Positions 25,756-34,365 of a stretch of 64,000 nt of DNA are shown one piece after another (position 1 is the stretch's first letter; every line of letters starts with the position of its first letter). This stretch comes from Rhodopseudomonas sp. BAL398 (GTDB taxonomy: Bacteria; Pseudomonadota; Alphaproteobacteria; Rhizobiales; Xanthobacteraceae): positions 4,790,501 through 4,854,500 of the forward strand of contig NZ_CP133111.1 of the NCBI RefSeq assembly GCF_033001325.1, read 5' to 3'. The notes under the pieces are model-generated. The model searched no databases and had not been told where the DNA came from. It saw only the letters and a program-made list of their open reading frames with translations. The translations under genes were made by a program, and so were the position numbers.

Positions 25756-26987
25756 GATTTCGAGAAGTCGCAGCCACCCTCGTCGAGCGGCCGCCACGCC
25801 TCGTCGGGCGGAATGGTCTTGATCACCTTGTAGTAATCCCACGGGTACTTCGATTCCGACGGCTTCTTGACCTCGAACAGATACATGTTGTGAAGCTTGC
25901 GGCCGTCGCTGCGAATCGTCCCCTTGCCAAATAGCGGATCGTCGGTGGGCAATTCCTTCATCTTGGCGATGACCGCCTTGCCGTCGGCCGAACTGCCGAG
26001 CGCGTCCACCGCGCGCAGATAGTGCAGCGTGGCGCTATAGACGCCGGCCTGGAGCGCGGTCGGATAGCGATCGCTGTTGCGCGGCGCGAATCGCTTGCTC
26101 CATGCGCGGGTGCCGTCGTTCAAATCCCAGTAGAACGATTCGGTGAATTGCAGTCCCTGGGCGATCGCAAGGCCGAGCGAATGCACGTCGCTGAGATAGA
26201 GCACGGTCGCCACGACGCGCTGGCCGCCGGCGCCGATCCCGAATTCCGCGGATTGCTTGATCGAGTTGATGGTGTCGCCCCCGGCATTGATCAACCCGAC
26301 AACCTGAGCCTTCGAGGCTTGCGCCTGCAGCAGGAAGGAGGAGAAGTCCTGGGAATTGATCGGCGTGCGAACGCCGCCGACCACCGTTCCTCCGCTCTTC
26401 TTCAGCGCGTTCTTGATGTCCTGCTCCATGGCGTGGCCGAAGGCGTAGTCGACCGTCACGGTGAACCAGGTTTTGCCGCCGGATTCGACGACCGCCCGGG
26501 CAACGCCGGTGGCGAGCGCATAAGTGTCGTAGGTCCAATGGACGAGATTGGGCGAACAGGCCTTGCCGGTGAGGTCCGACGACGAGGCGCCGGTGACGAG
26601 CAGTGCCCGGTTCTTGGTCTGCACGATGTTGCGAACCGCCAGCGCGACCGACGAATTCGGCGCATCGATGATCGCATCGACGCCGTCGCGGTCGATCCAT
26701 TCGCGCGCGATGCCGGCGGCGACGTCCGGCTTGTTGAGATGGTCGGCGCTGATGACCTCGATCGGGCGCGTCATCCGATGTGGGCCCGCCAGGAAGTCCT
26801 CGACCGCCATCTTCGCGGCGACCACCGATCCGGGGCCGGTGACATCGGCATAGAGGCTGGACATGTCGGTGAGGACGCCGAGCTTCAACGGCGGTTGCTC
26901 GGCGGCGGCGTTGCCGCCGAGGGCCAGCATCAGGCAGCCCAAGCCGCCGAGTAGCCACGCCCGATGCGTTGTCTTCCAGTTCAGCAT
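25752..26987 (-). CDS. branched-chain amino acid-type ABC substrate-binding protein
   Basis: 411 residues from the ATG at 26987, with GGGAGAAA as ribosome site. A signal peptide ends near GGNAAAEQPPLK. The mature protein has the LivJ-like type I fold: LKLGVLTDMSSLYADVTGPGSVVAAKMAVEDF, VDAIIDAPNSSVALAVRNIV, and FTVTVDYAFGHAMEQDIKNALKKSGGTVVGG. Such proteins often bind aromatic or other carboxylates. No permease or ATPase genes lie anywhere nearby, so it must borrow a transporter or act as a sensor. In an operon with the ADC-like and SDR genes. Confidence 0.88.
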   Translation of the reverse strand: MLNWKTTHRAWLLGGLGCLMLALGGNAAAEQPPLKLGVLTDMSSLYADVTGPGSVVAAKMAVEDFLAGPHRMTRPIEVISADHLNKPDVAAGIAREWIDRDGVDAIIDAPNSSVALAVRNIVQTKNRALLVTGASSSDLTGKACSPNLVHWTYDTYALATGVARAVVESGGKTWFTVTVDYAFGHAMEQDIKNALKKSGGTVVGGVRTPINSQDFSSFLLQAQASKAQVVGLINAGGDTINSIKQSAEFGIGAGGQRVVATVLYLSDVHSLGLAIAQGLQFTESFYWDLNDGTRAWSKRFAPRNSDRYPTALQAGVYSATLHYLRAVDALGSSADGKAVIAKMKELPTDDPLFGKGTIRSDGRKLHNMYLFEVKKPSESKYPWDYYKVIKTIPPDEAWRPLDEGGCDFSKS

Positions 26988-27054
26988 GTTCGTTTCTCCC
27001 ATTGTCGTGGTCTGATGCCACTGATTGCGTCGCCCGCCTGCGGTCGGTTGCAGG

Positions 27055-27819
27055 TCAGACGTCGAGCCGCTTGATGAGTCGCCGGTCCTCGACTTCGAAT
27101 CCGCCGCCATAGACGCCGGAATACATGAAGTGCGCACCGATGATCTCGGGATCGAGCGCGGCCAGCGGATCGAATTCGGACGCGTGCAGCGTCATCTGGG
27201 CGCGGCCCGCCAGCGGCTTTGAATATTCGAGCGGGGTGCGGCGGTAGACCACATCGGCATAGGCGGTGGCCAGACGCTCCGGGTGCGGCAGTCGCCGGAC
27301 GTGGATCTCGCCGGCCGGCTGTTCCTCCCCATCCACCAGAGCGACGCTCGGCGCCGCCGCGTCGGGCACGAAGCTGAAGTCGGCCAGCGCGATCCCGCGG
27401 CGCGTCACCCGCCCGACGATGGTGTGATCGGGCGCCTCCTCGAAGGCGTAGTTCGCATCCTTTTTCGTATAGCCGAACACCTCGCGGCCCGCGCAGATGC
27501 CCATCGGATCGCTGCAATACATGTAGATGTGGGTGTGGGTGAACAGGCCTTCGTAGCGAACCGGCACCGTCACCATCAGGTCGAACATCTGTCCGGCGTG
27601 GACCGCCAGCGAGTGTCCCGGTGACAGCATGAACTGGAACGCCACCCGGTCGTTGACCAGTTCGAACGGGCTGTCGGCGAGCAGCTCGGCGATCTTTTTC
27701 TGGTCGACCCGCGTGATGATCTGCAGCGTCCGCAATGTGCAGCCCCACTCCACCGGATAGGCGGGCGAGTAAGGTGGATTGACCCCGCTGTTGGGTTTCA
27801 ACTGGTAGTTTCCGAACAT
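27055..27819 (-). CDS. acetoacetate decarboxylase-like (ADC superfamily) protein
   Basis: 254 residues from the ATG at 27819 with an AAAGGAGAGGG ribosome site. The ADC core motif is GREVFGYTKKDA with Lys119-Lys120, matching the paired lysines at the acetoacetate decarboxylase active site, where one forms the Schiff base. YCSDPMGICAGRE precedes it. Members either decarboxylate beta-keto acids or act as aldolase/dehydratase variants. The usual Pro before the lysines is Thr here. First gene of the operon with binding protein and SDR. Substrate unknown. Confidence 0.78.
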   Translation of the reverse strand: MFGNYQLKPNSGVNPPYSPAYPVEWGCTLRTLQIITRVDQKKIAELLADSPFELVNDRVAFQFMLSPGHSLAVHAGQMFDLMVTVPVRYEGLFTHTHIYMYCSDPMGICAGREVFGYTKKDANYAFEEAPDHTIVGRVTRRGIALADFSFVPDAAAPSVALVDGEEQPAGEIHVRRLPHPERLATAYADVVYRRTPLEYSKPLAGRAQMTLHASEFDPLAALDPEIIGAHFMYSGVYGGGFEVEDRRLIKRLDV

Positions 27820-28112
27820 TCCCTCTCCTTTGGCTGCGTTGGGGCCTTGCGATCGCAAGCGTCCACGCCGCGATCTTGTCCGGCGGCGCATGCGTCCGAT
27901 GTCGTGTTCTCGCTCCACGTGCAAAGCCCGATCGTGGATTTTTCGATGCCGGGACGATCGCGGGCGCAGGATCGCGCTCCGCGGAATTGGGCGGCTGTCG
28001 CGACGCTTGTACCTGCGGTGGAGGTTGCTGGTTGCGCCGCAGCTGCGACCAGGTCGAAACGGGCGATCCGCACCCGAACGGTCGCGGCCTTGCGCGCAGC
28101 CGCGCGGCGCCT

Positions 28113-28146
28113 CCCATAAATTTTATTAGCATCTATCGACTTTCAA
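28113..28146 (-). promoter_or_regulatory. possible promoter of ADC-SBP-SDR operon
   Basis: An AT-rich island in the 527-base gap between the ADC-like gene and the GntR gene holds, on the minus strand, TTGAAA (28146-28141) and TAAAAT (28125-28120) with a short 15-base spacer. It would leave a leader of nearly 300 bases. I see no gene or repeat elsewhere in the gap. Confidence 0.3.
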
Positions 28147-28346
28147 ATATGAAATCGAACCCCCGACCTTGTCAAGCAGCGAAATTCCGGCGGCGCATGG
28201 CTCCGGGGCCGCGTCGCCCCAAGGCAATGCGCGCCGGTTCATGCGCCGCCGCCGGCGCAGGTGACGTCGCAGATCGCCGACGTCAGCGCTGAGATGAGCC
28301 AATCCGGCGCGGCGAGGGGGAAAAGACGGCCCTGCGGTCGGCGTTG

Positions 28347-29132
28347 TCAGCCGGCCAGGCGCTTGGGGGGAGGGCCGGGCGCATAGACGCCGTTCGGCGC
28401 GACCTGCCGCTTCAGGCGGCTGTCATAGGAGAACCGGTCGGCGGGATGGATGCTGCGGCTGACGATGAAGACCCGGTCCTTGGCGTCCAGATAGCAGCGG
28501 GTGATTTCCAGCGCATGGGCGCCGAGCTTGGCCTTGAGCGGCCCGGCGAGCCGCTTCGGCACGCCGGTCGCCGTGATGGTCTGACGGATTTCCGCGGTGC
28601 GGTGGCCGGCGAAGTCCTCGATCAGCGTGCTGATCAGCCCGGGATAGTCGGCCACGCGCTCGCGCACGATCGGCGCGAACATCGGCGCCACATAGACATC
28701 GGTCCAGCACAGCGGCGGCGCTGATGCGTTGGGCGAGGAGCGCAGGCTCGACACCCGCAGCCAGGCCTGGCCGGGTGGGCAATTCAGCAAGGCCGCCAGC
28801 GTCACGTCGGTGACGTCGTCGGCGATCTCCTGGATCTGCCGGTCGGTCTGCGCGCCATATTGGGCGACGTCCTCGATCGTCGCCAGCGTCTGGTTGTAGC
28901 TGCCGGGCCCGCGCAGCGGATGCAGGGATTCGACGCGGGTGCCGGCATTGCGCCGCCGCGAAATCATGCCGGATTGCTGCAATTCGTTGAGCGCCGCGCG
29001 CACCGTCGAGCGGCTGACGCCGATCTGCTCGGCCAGATCCACCTCGTTCGGCATCACGGTGCCGACCGGATATTCGCCATGGGCGATCCGTTGCGCCAGC
29101 AGTTTCGCGACGATGGCCCAGCGTGTTCGCAA
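28347..29132 (-). CDS. GntR-family regulator with UTRA domain
   Basis: 261 residues from a TTG at 29132; no ATG or GTG is in frame before the upstream stop, and AGGA lies about ten bases ahead. N-terminal winged HTH: VAKLLAQRIAHGEYPVGTVMPNEVDLAEQIGVSRSTVRAALNELQQSGMISRRRNAGT. The C-terminal half (about 90-250) is a UTRA ligand-binding fold as in HutC-type regulators. It is divergent from the lyase operon, and the gap contains several ATAGGT elements that could be its operators. Confidence 0.87.
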   Translation of the reverse strand: MRTRWAIVAKLLAQRIAHGEYPVGTVMPNEVDLAEQIGVSRSTVRAALNELQQSGMISRRRNAGTRVESLHPLRGPGSYNQTLATIEDVAQYGAQTDRQIQEIADDVTDVTLAALLNCPPGQAWLRVSSLRSSPNASAPPLCWTDVYVAPMFAPIVRERVADYPGLISTLIEDFAGHRTAEIRQTITATGVPKRLAGPLKAKLGAHALEITRCYLDAKDRVFIVSRSIHPADRFSYDSRLKRQVAPNGVYAPGPPPKRLAG

Positions 29133-29207
29133 ATCGGATGTCCTGCAACGAGATTGTCAGTCGCAGTCTACCTCGAAATGCAGCCGACTCCAGCCCGATA
29201 AGTCCGA

Positions 29208-29258
29208 ACCTACGATTGACATAGGTCTTTCTTTGGAGATAGGTACGAACCAATAGGT
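29208..29258. promoter_or_regulatory. repeated TAGGT elements, probable GntR operator
   Basis: ATAGGT occurs at 29221-29226, 29239-29244 and 29253-29258, and its inverse ACCTA at 29208-29212. The first forms ACCTA-N9-TAGGT, and GGT-ACGA-ACC overlaps the second. The cluster sits between the divergent gntR and lyase genes, 45 bases before the lyase start. Confidence 0.5.
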
Positions 29259-29302
29259 GCTTGGCACCATTTTACCTGGGCGGAACTGACAAGAGGGCGT
29301 CG

Positions 29303-30667
29303 ATGCCGAGCACCGTGACTGAATCGCTTATTTTCCGGGACATGTTCGGCACCGCCGAGATGCGCTCGGTATTTTCCGACGAAGCCCTGGTTCGCCGCTA
29401 TCTCGACGTCGAAGTGGCGCTGGCCGCCGCCGAGGCCGCCGCCGGCGTGATCCCCGCCGAGGCCGCCGAGGCCATTGCGGCCGCCGCGGCGTCGATGCTG
29501 ATCGATTTCGATCGGCTCCGGCATCAGACCGAAATCACCGGCTATCCGATCCTGGCCATCGTGCATCAATTGTCCGAGGCAGCAGGGCCGGCCGGCGGCT
29601 TCGTCCATTGGGGCGCCACCACTCAGGACATCATGGACACCGCGACCGTGCTGCAGGTGCGCGCCGCGCTCGATCTCGTCGGCGCCGACCTCGTCGCGCT
29701 GCGCGACATTCTTGCCGCGCTGGCGCTGAAACACCGCGACACGCCGATGGCCGGGCGCACCCATCTGCAGCAGGCCTTGCCGATCACCTTCGGCTACAAG
29801 GTCGCGGTCTGGCTGTCGATGGTCGAGCGTCACATCGAGCGGCTGCAGCAGATGCGGCCGCGCGTGCTGCTCGGCCAGTTTGCCGGCGCGGCCGGCACCC
29901 TGGCGTCGCTCGGCGCCGACGGATTGAAGGTCCAGGCCGCATTCTGCGAGCGGCTCGATCTCGCCCAGCCCTCCGCGACCTGGCATGTGGCGCGCGACGG
30001 ATTGGCCGAAGTGGTGGCGTTTCTCGGCCTGGTCACCGGCAGCCTCGGCAAGATAGGCACCGACGTGATGCTGCTGATGACGACGGAATTCGCCGAAGTG
30101 GCGGAGCCCTTCGTCAAGGGGCGCGGCGGCTCCTCGACCATGCCGCAAAAGCGCAACCCGATCTCCTCCGAGCTGATGCTCGCCGCCGCCAAGACGGTTC
30201 GTCAGCACGTCGCGCTGATGCTGGACGGTATGGTGCAGGATCTCGAACGTGCCACAGGCCCCTGGCATGTCGAGTGGATTGCTATTCCCGAGAGCTTCAT
30301 CCTCACCGGCGGCGCGCTGGCGCAGGCCAAGTTCATGCTGGGTGGCCTGAGCGTCGACACCGATCGGATGCGCTCCAATCTGGCGCTCAGCGGCGGTCTG
30401 ATCGTCGCCGAAGCCGTGATGATGGCGGCGGCGCCCAAGCTCGGGCGGCAGCACGCTCATGACGTCGTCTACGATGCCTGCCGCGTCGCCCTGACCGAGA
30501 AGAAGACCCTGGCCGAGGTGCTGATCGAGCAGCCCGTTATCGTCGATGCGCTGGGGGGTGCCGAGGCCATTCGCCATCATTGCGATCCGGCGAATTATCT
30601 GGGGCTCGCGCCGCAGATGGTCGATCACATGCTGAGCCTGTTGCCCGGCAAGCCGGGGGCACGCTGA
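29303..30667 (+). CDS. lyase, fumarase/aspartase superfamily (PcaB/PurB-like)
   Basis: 454 residues from the ATG at 29303. The superfamily signature GSSTMPQKRNPISSE holds the catalytic Ser loop. The N-terminal HWGATTQDIMDTATVLQ and AGRTHLQQALPITFGYKVA blocks and the C-terminal GRQHAHDVVYDA match 3-carboxy-cis,cis-muconate cycloisomerase (PcaB) and related lyases. The reaction is addition or elimination at a carboxylate-bearing C-C, C-N or C-O bond. With thiolase-like and CoA-transferase genes behind it, it suggests a 3-oxoadipate-like route, but pcaGH, pcaC and pcaD are absent. Its stop overlaps the next ATG (TGATG). Confidence 0.83.
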   Translation: MPSTVTESLIFRDMFGTAEMRSVFSDEALVRRYLDVEVALAAAEAAAGVIPAEAAEAIAAAAASMLIDFDRLRHQTEITGYPILAIVHQLSEAAGPAGGFVHWGATTQDIMDTATVLQVRAALDLVGADLVALRDILAALALKHRDTPMAGRTHLQQALPITFGYKVAVWLSMVERHIERLQQMRPRVLLGQFAGAAGTLASLGADGLKVQAAFCERLDLAQPSATWHVARDGLAEVVAFLGLVTGSLGKIGTDVMLLMTTEFAEVAEPFVKGRGGSSTMPQKRNPISSELMLAAAKTVRQHVALMLDGMVQDLERATGPWHVEWIAIPESFILTGGALAQAKFMLGGLSVDTDRMRSNLALSGGLIVAEAVMMAAAPKLGRQHAHDVVYDACRVALTEKKTLAEVLIEQPVIVDALGGAEAIRHHCDPANYLGLAPQMVDHMLSLLPGKPGAR

Positions 30668-31056
30668 TGGCAGACCCCGCCACCATTGCGCCGCTGCAGA
30701 CCTACCTCGCGCTGTTGGCGGCGGGCCAGCTGGCGTTCCAGCGCGCGCCCGACGGCAGCGCGGTCTTCTTTCCCCGCCTGGTGGCGCCGCACTCCGGCGC
30801 GACCGATCTGCGATGGGAGGTCTCCGCCGGGTTCGGCACAGTGTATTCGGCGACCACGATCCATCCGAAGGGCGAGCCTGCCTACAACGTCTCGCTGATC
30901 GATATCGACGAGGGATTTCGCATGATGAGCCGCGTCGAGGGTGTCGATCCGGGGCAGGTCAAGATCGGCATGCGGGTGCGTGTCCGCATCGCGCAGGACG
31001 GCGCAGGCGCGCCGCTGCCGGTGTTCGATGTGCTGACGCCGGAGGTCACATCATGA
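30667..31056 (+). CDS. DUF35-like OB-fold protein without zinc-ribbon cysteines
   Basis: 129 residues from the ATG at 30667. The order PLQTYLALLAAGQLAFQRAPDGSAVFFPRLVAP...WEVSAGFGTVYSATTIHPKGEPAYNVSLIDIDEGFRMMSRVEG...VRVRIAQ is the DUF35 pattern: N-terminal helix, rubredoxin-like segment, then OB fold. The rubredoxin part has no cysteine, so no zinc site. DUF35 proteins pair with thiolase-like enzymes as acyl-CoA-binding partners (as in BbsA-BbsB and ChsH2-Ltp2). It overlaps the thiolase-like gene by ATGA, fitting a complex. Confidence 0.75.
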   Translation: MADPATIAPLQTYLALLAAGQLAFQRAPDGSAVFFPRLVAPHSGATDLRWEVSAGFGTVYSATTIHPKGEPAYNVSLIDIDEGFRMMSRVEGVDPGQVKIGMRVRVRIAQDGAGAPLPVFDVLTPEVTS

Positions 31057-32207
31057 GTGCGATCACCCGCGGCAGCGCCGCCGTCGTCGGCGTGGCGGAG
31101 TCCGATCTCGGCGTAGTCGGCCCGCATATGACTCCGGTCGATCTGATGGCGCAGGCGACGATGCGCGCGCTCGACGATTCCGGCCTCAAGCTCGGCGACA
31201 TCGACGCGGTCTTCGCGGCCTCGGCCCAGGTTCGCTTCGGGCCGATGATGCTGGCGGAATATCTCGGCCTCAATCCGCGCTACCTCGACGGCACCCAGAT
31301 CGGTGGCTCCTCCTTCATGTCGCATCTGGCGCATGCGGTGGCGGCGATCGAGCTCGGCCTCTGCGAGGTGGCGCTGATCGCCTATGGCAGCACCCAGCGC
31401 TCGGTGTCACGCAGCGCCGCCTCGCCGACCGACGTCAATCCTTACGAGACGCCGTTCCGGCCGATGATGCCGGCCAGCGCCTATGCTTTCGCGGCGGCGC
31501 GGCACATGCACCAGTTCGGCACCACCCGCGCGCAGCTCGCCGATGTCGCGGTCGCGGCGCGGCAATGGGCGTTGCTCAATCCGGTGGCCTGGGAGAAGGA
31601 GCCGCTCAGCCGCGAGCAGGTGCTGAGCGCCCGCATGGTCTCGGATCCGCTCTCCGTGCGCGATTGCTGTCTGGTGCTGGATGGCGGCGGCGCGATGATC
31701 GTCACCTCGGCGGCGCGGGCGCGCGATTGCGGCAAATTGCCGATCCATGTGCTCGGCACCGGCGAGGCGATCGGCCACGGCTCGATCTCCGGCATGGCCG
31801 ACCTCACCACGACGGCCGCCGCGATTTCCGGGCCTCGCGCCTTTGGCGCGGCGGGGCTCGCGCCGAGCGACGTCGATGTCGCGCTGCTGTACGACGCCTT
31901 CACCATCACGCCGATCCTGTTTCTCGAGGATCTCGGCTTTTGCCCCAAGGGCGAGGGCGGCCCCTTCGTGCAGGATGGCGGCATCGCGCCGGGCGGCCGG
32001 CTCGCCGTCAATACCAATGGCGGCGGCCTGTCCTACTGCCATCCCGGCATGTACGGCCTGCTCGCGATGATCGAATGCGTCCGCCAGCTGCGCGGCGAAT
32101 GCGGCGCCCGTCAGATCGGCAAGCACGACATCGCGCTGGCGCACGGCAATGGCGGGGTCCTGTCCAGCCAGTGTACGGCAATTTTCGGCACGCCGGCGAC
32201 GCTCTAG
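31053..32207 (+). CDS. thiolase-like (SCP2/Ltp2 type) protein
   Basis: 384 residues from the ATG at 31053. Thiolase fold features: AVVGVAESDLG, MRALDDSGLKLGDIDAVFAA, the C-terminal NGGGLSYCHPGMYG loop with the catalytic His, and HGNGGVLSSQ. The place of the acylation Cys reads GGSSFMSHLAHAVAAIELG, with Ser and no Cys, so a true thiolytic mechanism is doubtful. Ltp2-type members act as retro-aldolases with a DUF35 partner. Directly preceded by such a partner gene. Function as thiolase or aldolase is inference. Confidence 0.8.
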   Translation: MSAITRGSAAVVGVAESDLGVVGPHMTPVDLMAQATMRALDDSGLKLGDIDAVFAASAQVRFGPMMLAEYLGLNPRYLDGTQIGGSSFMSHLAHAVAAIELGLCEVALIAYGSTQRSVSRSAASPTDVNPYETPFRPMMPASAYAFAAARHMHQFGTTRAQLADVAVAARQWALLNPVAWEKEPLSREQVLSARMVSDPLSVRDCCLVLDGGGAMIVTSAARARDCGKLPIHVLGTGEAIGHGSISGMADLTTTAAAISGPRAFGAAGLAPSDVDVALLYDAFTITPILFLEDLGFCPKGEGGPFVQDGGIAPGGRLAVNTNGGGLSYCHPGMYGLLAMIECVRQLRGECGARQIGKHDIALAHGNGGVLSSQCTAIFGTPATL

Positions 32208-32246
32208 CGGCCGTCGCAATCTCAACAATCAACAAGAGCAAAGGGA

Positions 32247-33599
32247 ATGGAAATGGCGACGATTGAAGGACTGGGGGCAATCGACAAGCCCGCGCCTGAC
32301 ACGATGGAACATGTTTACCGGAAGATCACGCTGCGGATCATTCCCTTCCTGTTTGCTTGTTACGTGTTGAACTACATCGACCGCGTCAATATCAGCTTCG
32401 CCAGCCTGCAATTCCGCCAGGATCTCGGCATCAGCGCCGCGGCCTATGGATTCGGCGTCGGCATCTTCTTCGTCGGCTACGTCATTTTCGAAGTGCCGAG
32501 CAATCTGCTGATGCAGCGAATCGGCGCGCGCCGCACCATGATGCGCATCATGGTGTTGTGGGGCCTGGTCTCGATCGCGACGATGTTCGTCACCTCGGCG
32601 ACGCAGTTCTACGTGGTTCGCGCCTTGCTCGGCGTCGCCGAGGCGGGCTTCTTTCCCGGCGTCATCTTCTATCTCACGCTGTGGTTTCCCTCGGCCTTGC
32701 GCGGCCGGATCATGGCGATGTTCGTGCTGGCCATCGCGGTCTCGGGTGTGATCGGGGGACCTGTGTCCGGCCTGATCATGAGCAAGATGGCCGATCTGGG
32801 CGGCCTCAGGGGCTGGCAGTGGCTGTTCCTGATCGAGGGCATCCCGCCGATCCTGATCGGATTGATGGCTTACTTCTATCTCGACGACGGTCCGGAAGAC
32901 GCCAAATGGCTGACCGCCGCTGAGAAACGCTTTGTCGTCGCGAATCTGGCCGTCGAATCGGCGTCGCGCGAAAGCAGCAAGCACGGTTCGTTCTGGACCG
33001 CGCTGCGCGATCCCCGGCTTTACGCCGCCGCGGCCGCCTGGTTCACGATGGCCTGGTGCGGTTCGGTCATCAACTACTTCTCGCCGCAGATCATCCGCAA
33101 TTCCGGCGTGTCGGATACGCTGACGGTCGGACTATTGTCGGCGATTCCCTACGCGGTCGGCGCGGTCGGCATGGTGCTGATCAACCGCCATTCCGATCTG
33201 AAGCTGGAGCGGCGCTGGCACTATGCGTTCAGCGTGGCGCTGGCGGCGACGGCGATCGCGCTGCTGCCCTCGGTGGCGCAGAACTGGAAGCTGGCGATCG
33301 TGCTGCTGGCGATGCTGTCGGTTGGCTATCTCGGCGGCGTCGCGCTGTTCTGGTCGATTCCCACGGCCTATCTGTCGAAGCGGGCCACGGCGGGCAGCGT
33401 CGCGCTGATCAGCAGCATCGGCCAATGCGGCGGCCTGACGGCGCCGAACATCATCGGCTGGACCCAGCAGGCGACCGGCAATTTCGCGGTTGGATTCTAC
33501 ACCATCGCCATCGGCATGGTGATCGGCACCATCATCATGCTGATCGGGCTGCCGGCGCGATTGCTGCGTGAACGCTATATTGACAACACGCCGGTTTAG
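32247..33599 (+). CDS. MFS transporter, ACS type
   Basis: 450 residues, 12 TM. PFLFACYVLNYIDRVNISFASLQFRQDLGISAAAYGFGVGIFFVGYVIFEVPSNLLMQRIGARRTMMRIMV and VRALLGVAEAGFFPGVIFYLTLWFP are ACS-family marks. It probably imports an organic anion processed by the neighbouring enzymes. It is close kin to the MFS at 21828. AAAGGGA lies before the ATG at 32247. Position between thiolase-like and CoA-transferase genes indicates one operon. Confidence 0.86.
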   Translation: MEMATIEGLGAIDKPAPDTMEHVYRKITLRIIPFLFACYVLNYIDRVNISFASLQFRQDLGISAAAYGFGVGIFFVGYVIFEVPSNLLMQRIGARRTMMRIMVLWGLVSIATMFVTSATQFYVVRALLGVAEAGFFPGVIFYLTLWFPSALRGRIMAMFVLAIAVSGVIGGPVSGLIMSKMADLGGLRGWQWLFLIEGIPPILIGLMAYFYLDDGPEDAKWLTAAEKRFVVANLAVESASRESSKHGSFWTALRDPRLYAAAAAWFTMAWCGSVINYFSPQIIRNSGVSDTLTVGLLSAIPYAVGAVGMVLINRHSDLKLERRWHYAFSVALAATAIALLPSVAQNWKLAIVLLAMLSVGYLGGVALFWSIPTAYLSKRATAGSVALISSIGQCGGLTAPNIIGWTQQATGNFAVGFYTIAIGMVIGTIIMLIGLPARLLRERYIDNTPV

Positions 33600-33698
33600 C
33601 GCGCCGGCTGGGCCGGGAAGGCCGACGCCTCGCCACCACACCCCGCCCCCGGACCAATGGTCCGGGGGCTCCTTGAAGCCTCCGATCCAGGCCATGTC

Positions 33699-34364
33699 AT
33701 GATCAACAAGATTGCTTTGTCGTTGCGAGATGCTGTTGCGCCGATCACCGACGGTTCCTCGGTGATGGTCACGGGTTTCGGCGATTCCGGTCTGCCGCGC
33801 GAATTGATCGATGCGCTGATTGCGCACGGCGCCGGCGACCTCACACTCATCAGCAACAATGCCGGCACCGAGCGGGTCGGTCTCGCCCGCCTGCTCGAAC
33901 TCGGGCGGGTGCGCAAGATCATCTGTTCCTATCCGAAATCCTCGGGCTCGGTGGTGTTCACCGAGTTGTACCGCGCCGGTCGCATCGAACTGGAGCTGGT
34001 GCCGCAGGGCACCTTGCTGGAGCGGATGCGCGCCGCGGGCGCCGGCCTCGGCCCGTTCTTCACCCCCACCGGCTATGGCACGCTGATCGCCGAGGGCAAG
34101 GAGCAGCGTGTCGTGGATGGCAAGGGCTATGTGCTGGAGCAGCCGCTGGCCGCCGACTTCGCCTTGATCAAGGGCTATCACGCCGACCGCTGGGGCAATC
34201 TGACCTACCGTCTCGCCGCGCGCGGCTTCGGGCCGGTGATGTGCATGGCCGCCAAAACCACGATCGTCCAAGTCGACGACATCGTCCCGCTGGGAACCAT
34301 CCCGCCGGAATCGGTGGTGACGCCGGGGATTTTCGTCGCTCGTATCGTTCGGAAGGATGCCTGA
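33699..34364 (+). CDS. CoA-transferase subunit A (3-oxoacid / 3-oxoadipate type)
   Basis: 221 residues from the ATG at 33699. ITDGSSVMVTGFGDSGLPRELIDAL, NNAGTERVGLARLLELGRVRKIICSY, QGTLLERMRAAGAGLGPFFTPTGYGT and the ADFALIKGYHADRWGNLTYR block are those of PcaI/AtoD/ScoA subunits. With subunit B it moves CoA from succinyl-CoA or acetyl-CoA to a 3-oxo acid. Substrate type within the family cannot be fixed from sequence alone. Confidence 0.9.
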   Translation: MINKIALSLRDAVAPITDGSSVMVTGFGDSGLPRELIDALIAHGAGDLTLISNNAGTERVGLARLLELGRVRKIICSYPKSSGSVVFTELYRAGRIELELVPQGTLLERMRAAGAGLGPFFTPTGYGTLIAEGKEQRVVDGKGYVLEQPLAADFALIKGYHADRWGNLTYRLAARGFGPVMCMAAKTTIVQVDDIVPLGTIPPESVVTPGIFVARIVRKDA

Positions 34365-34365
34365 T

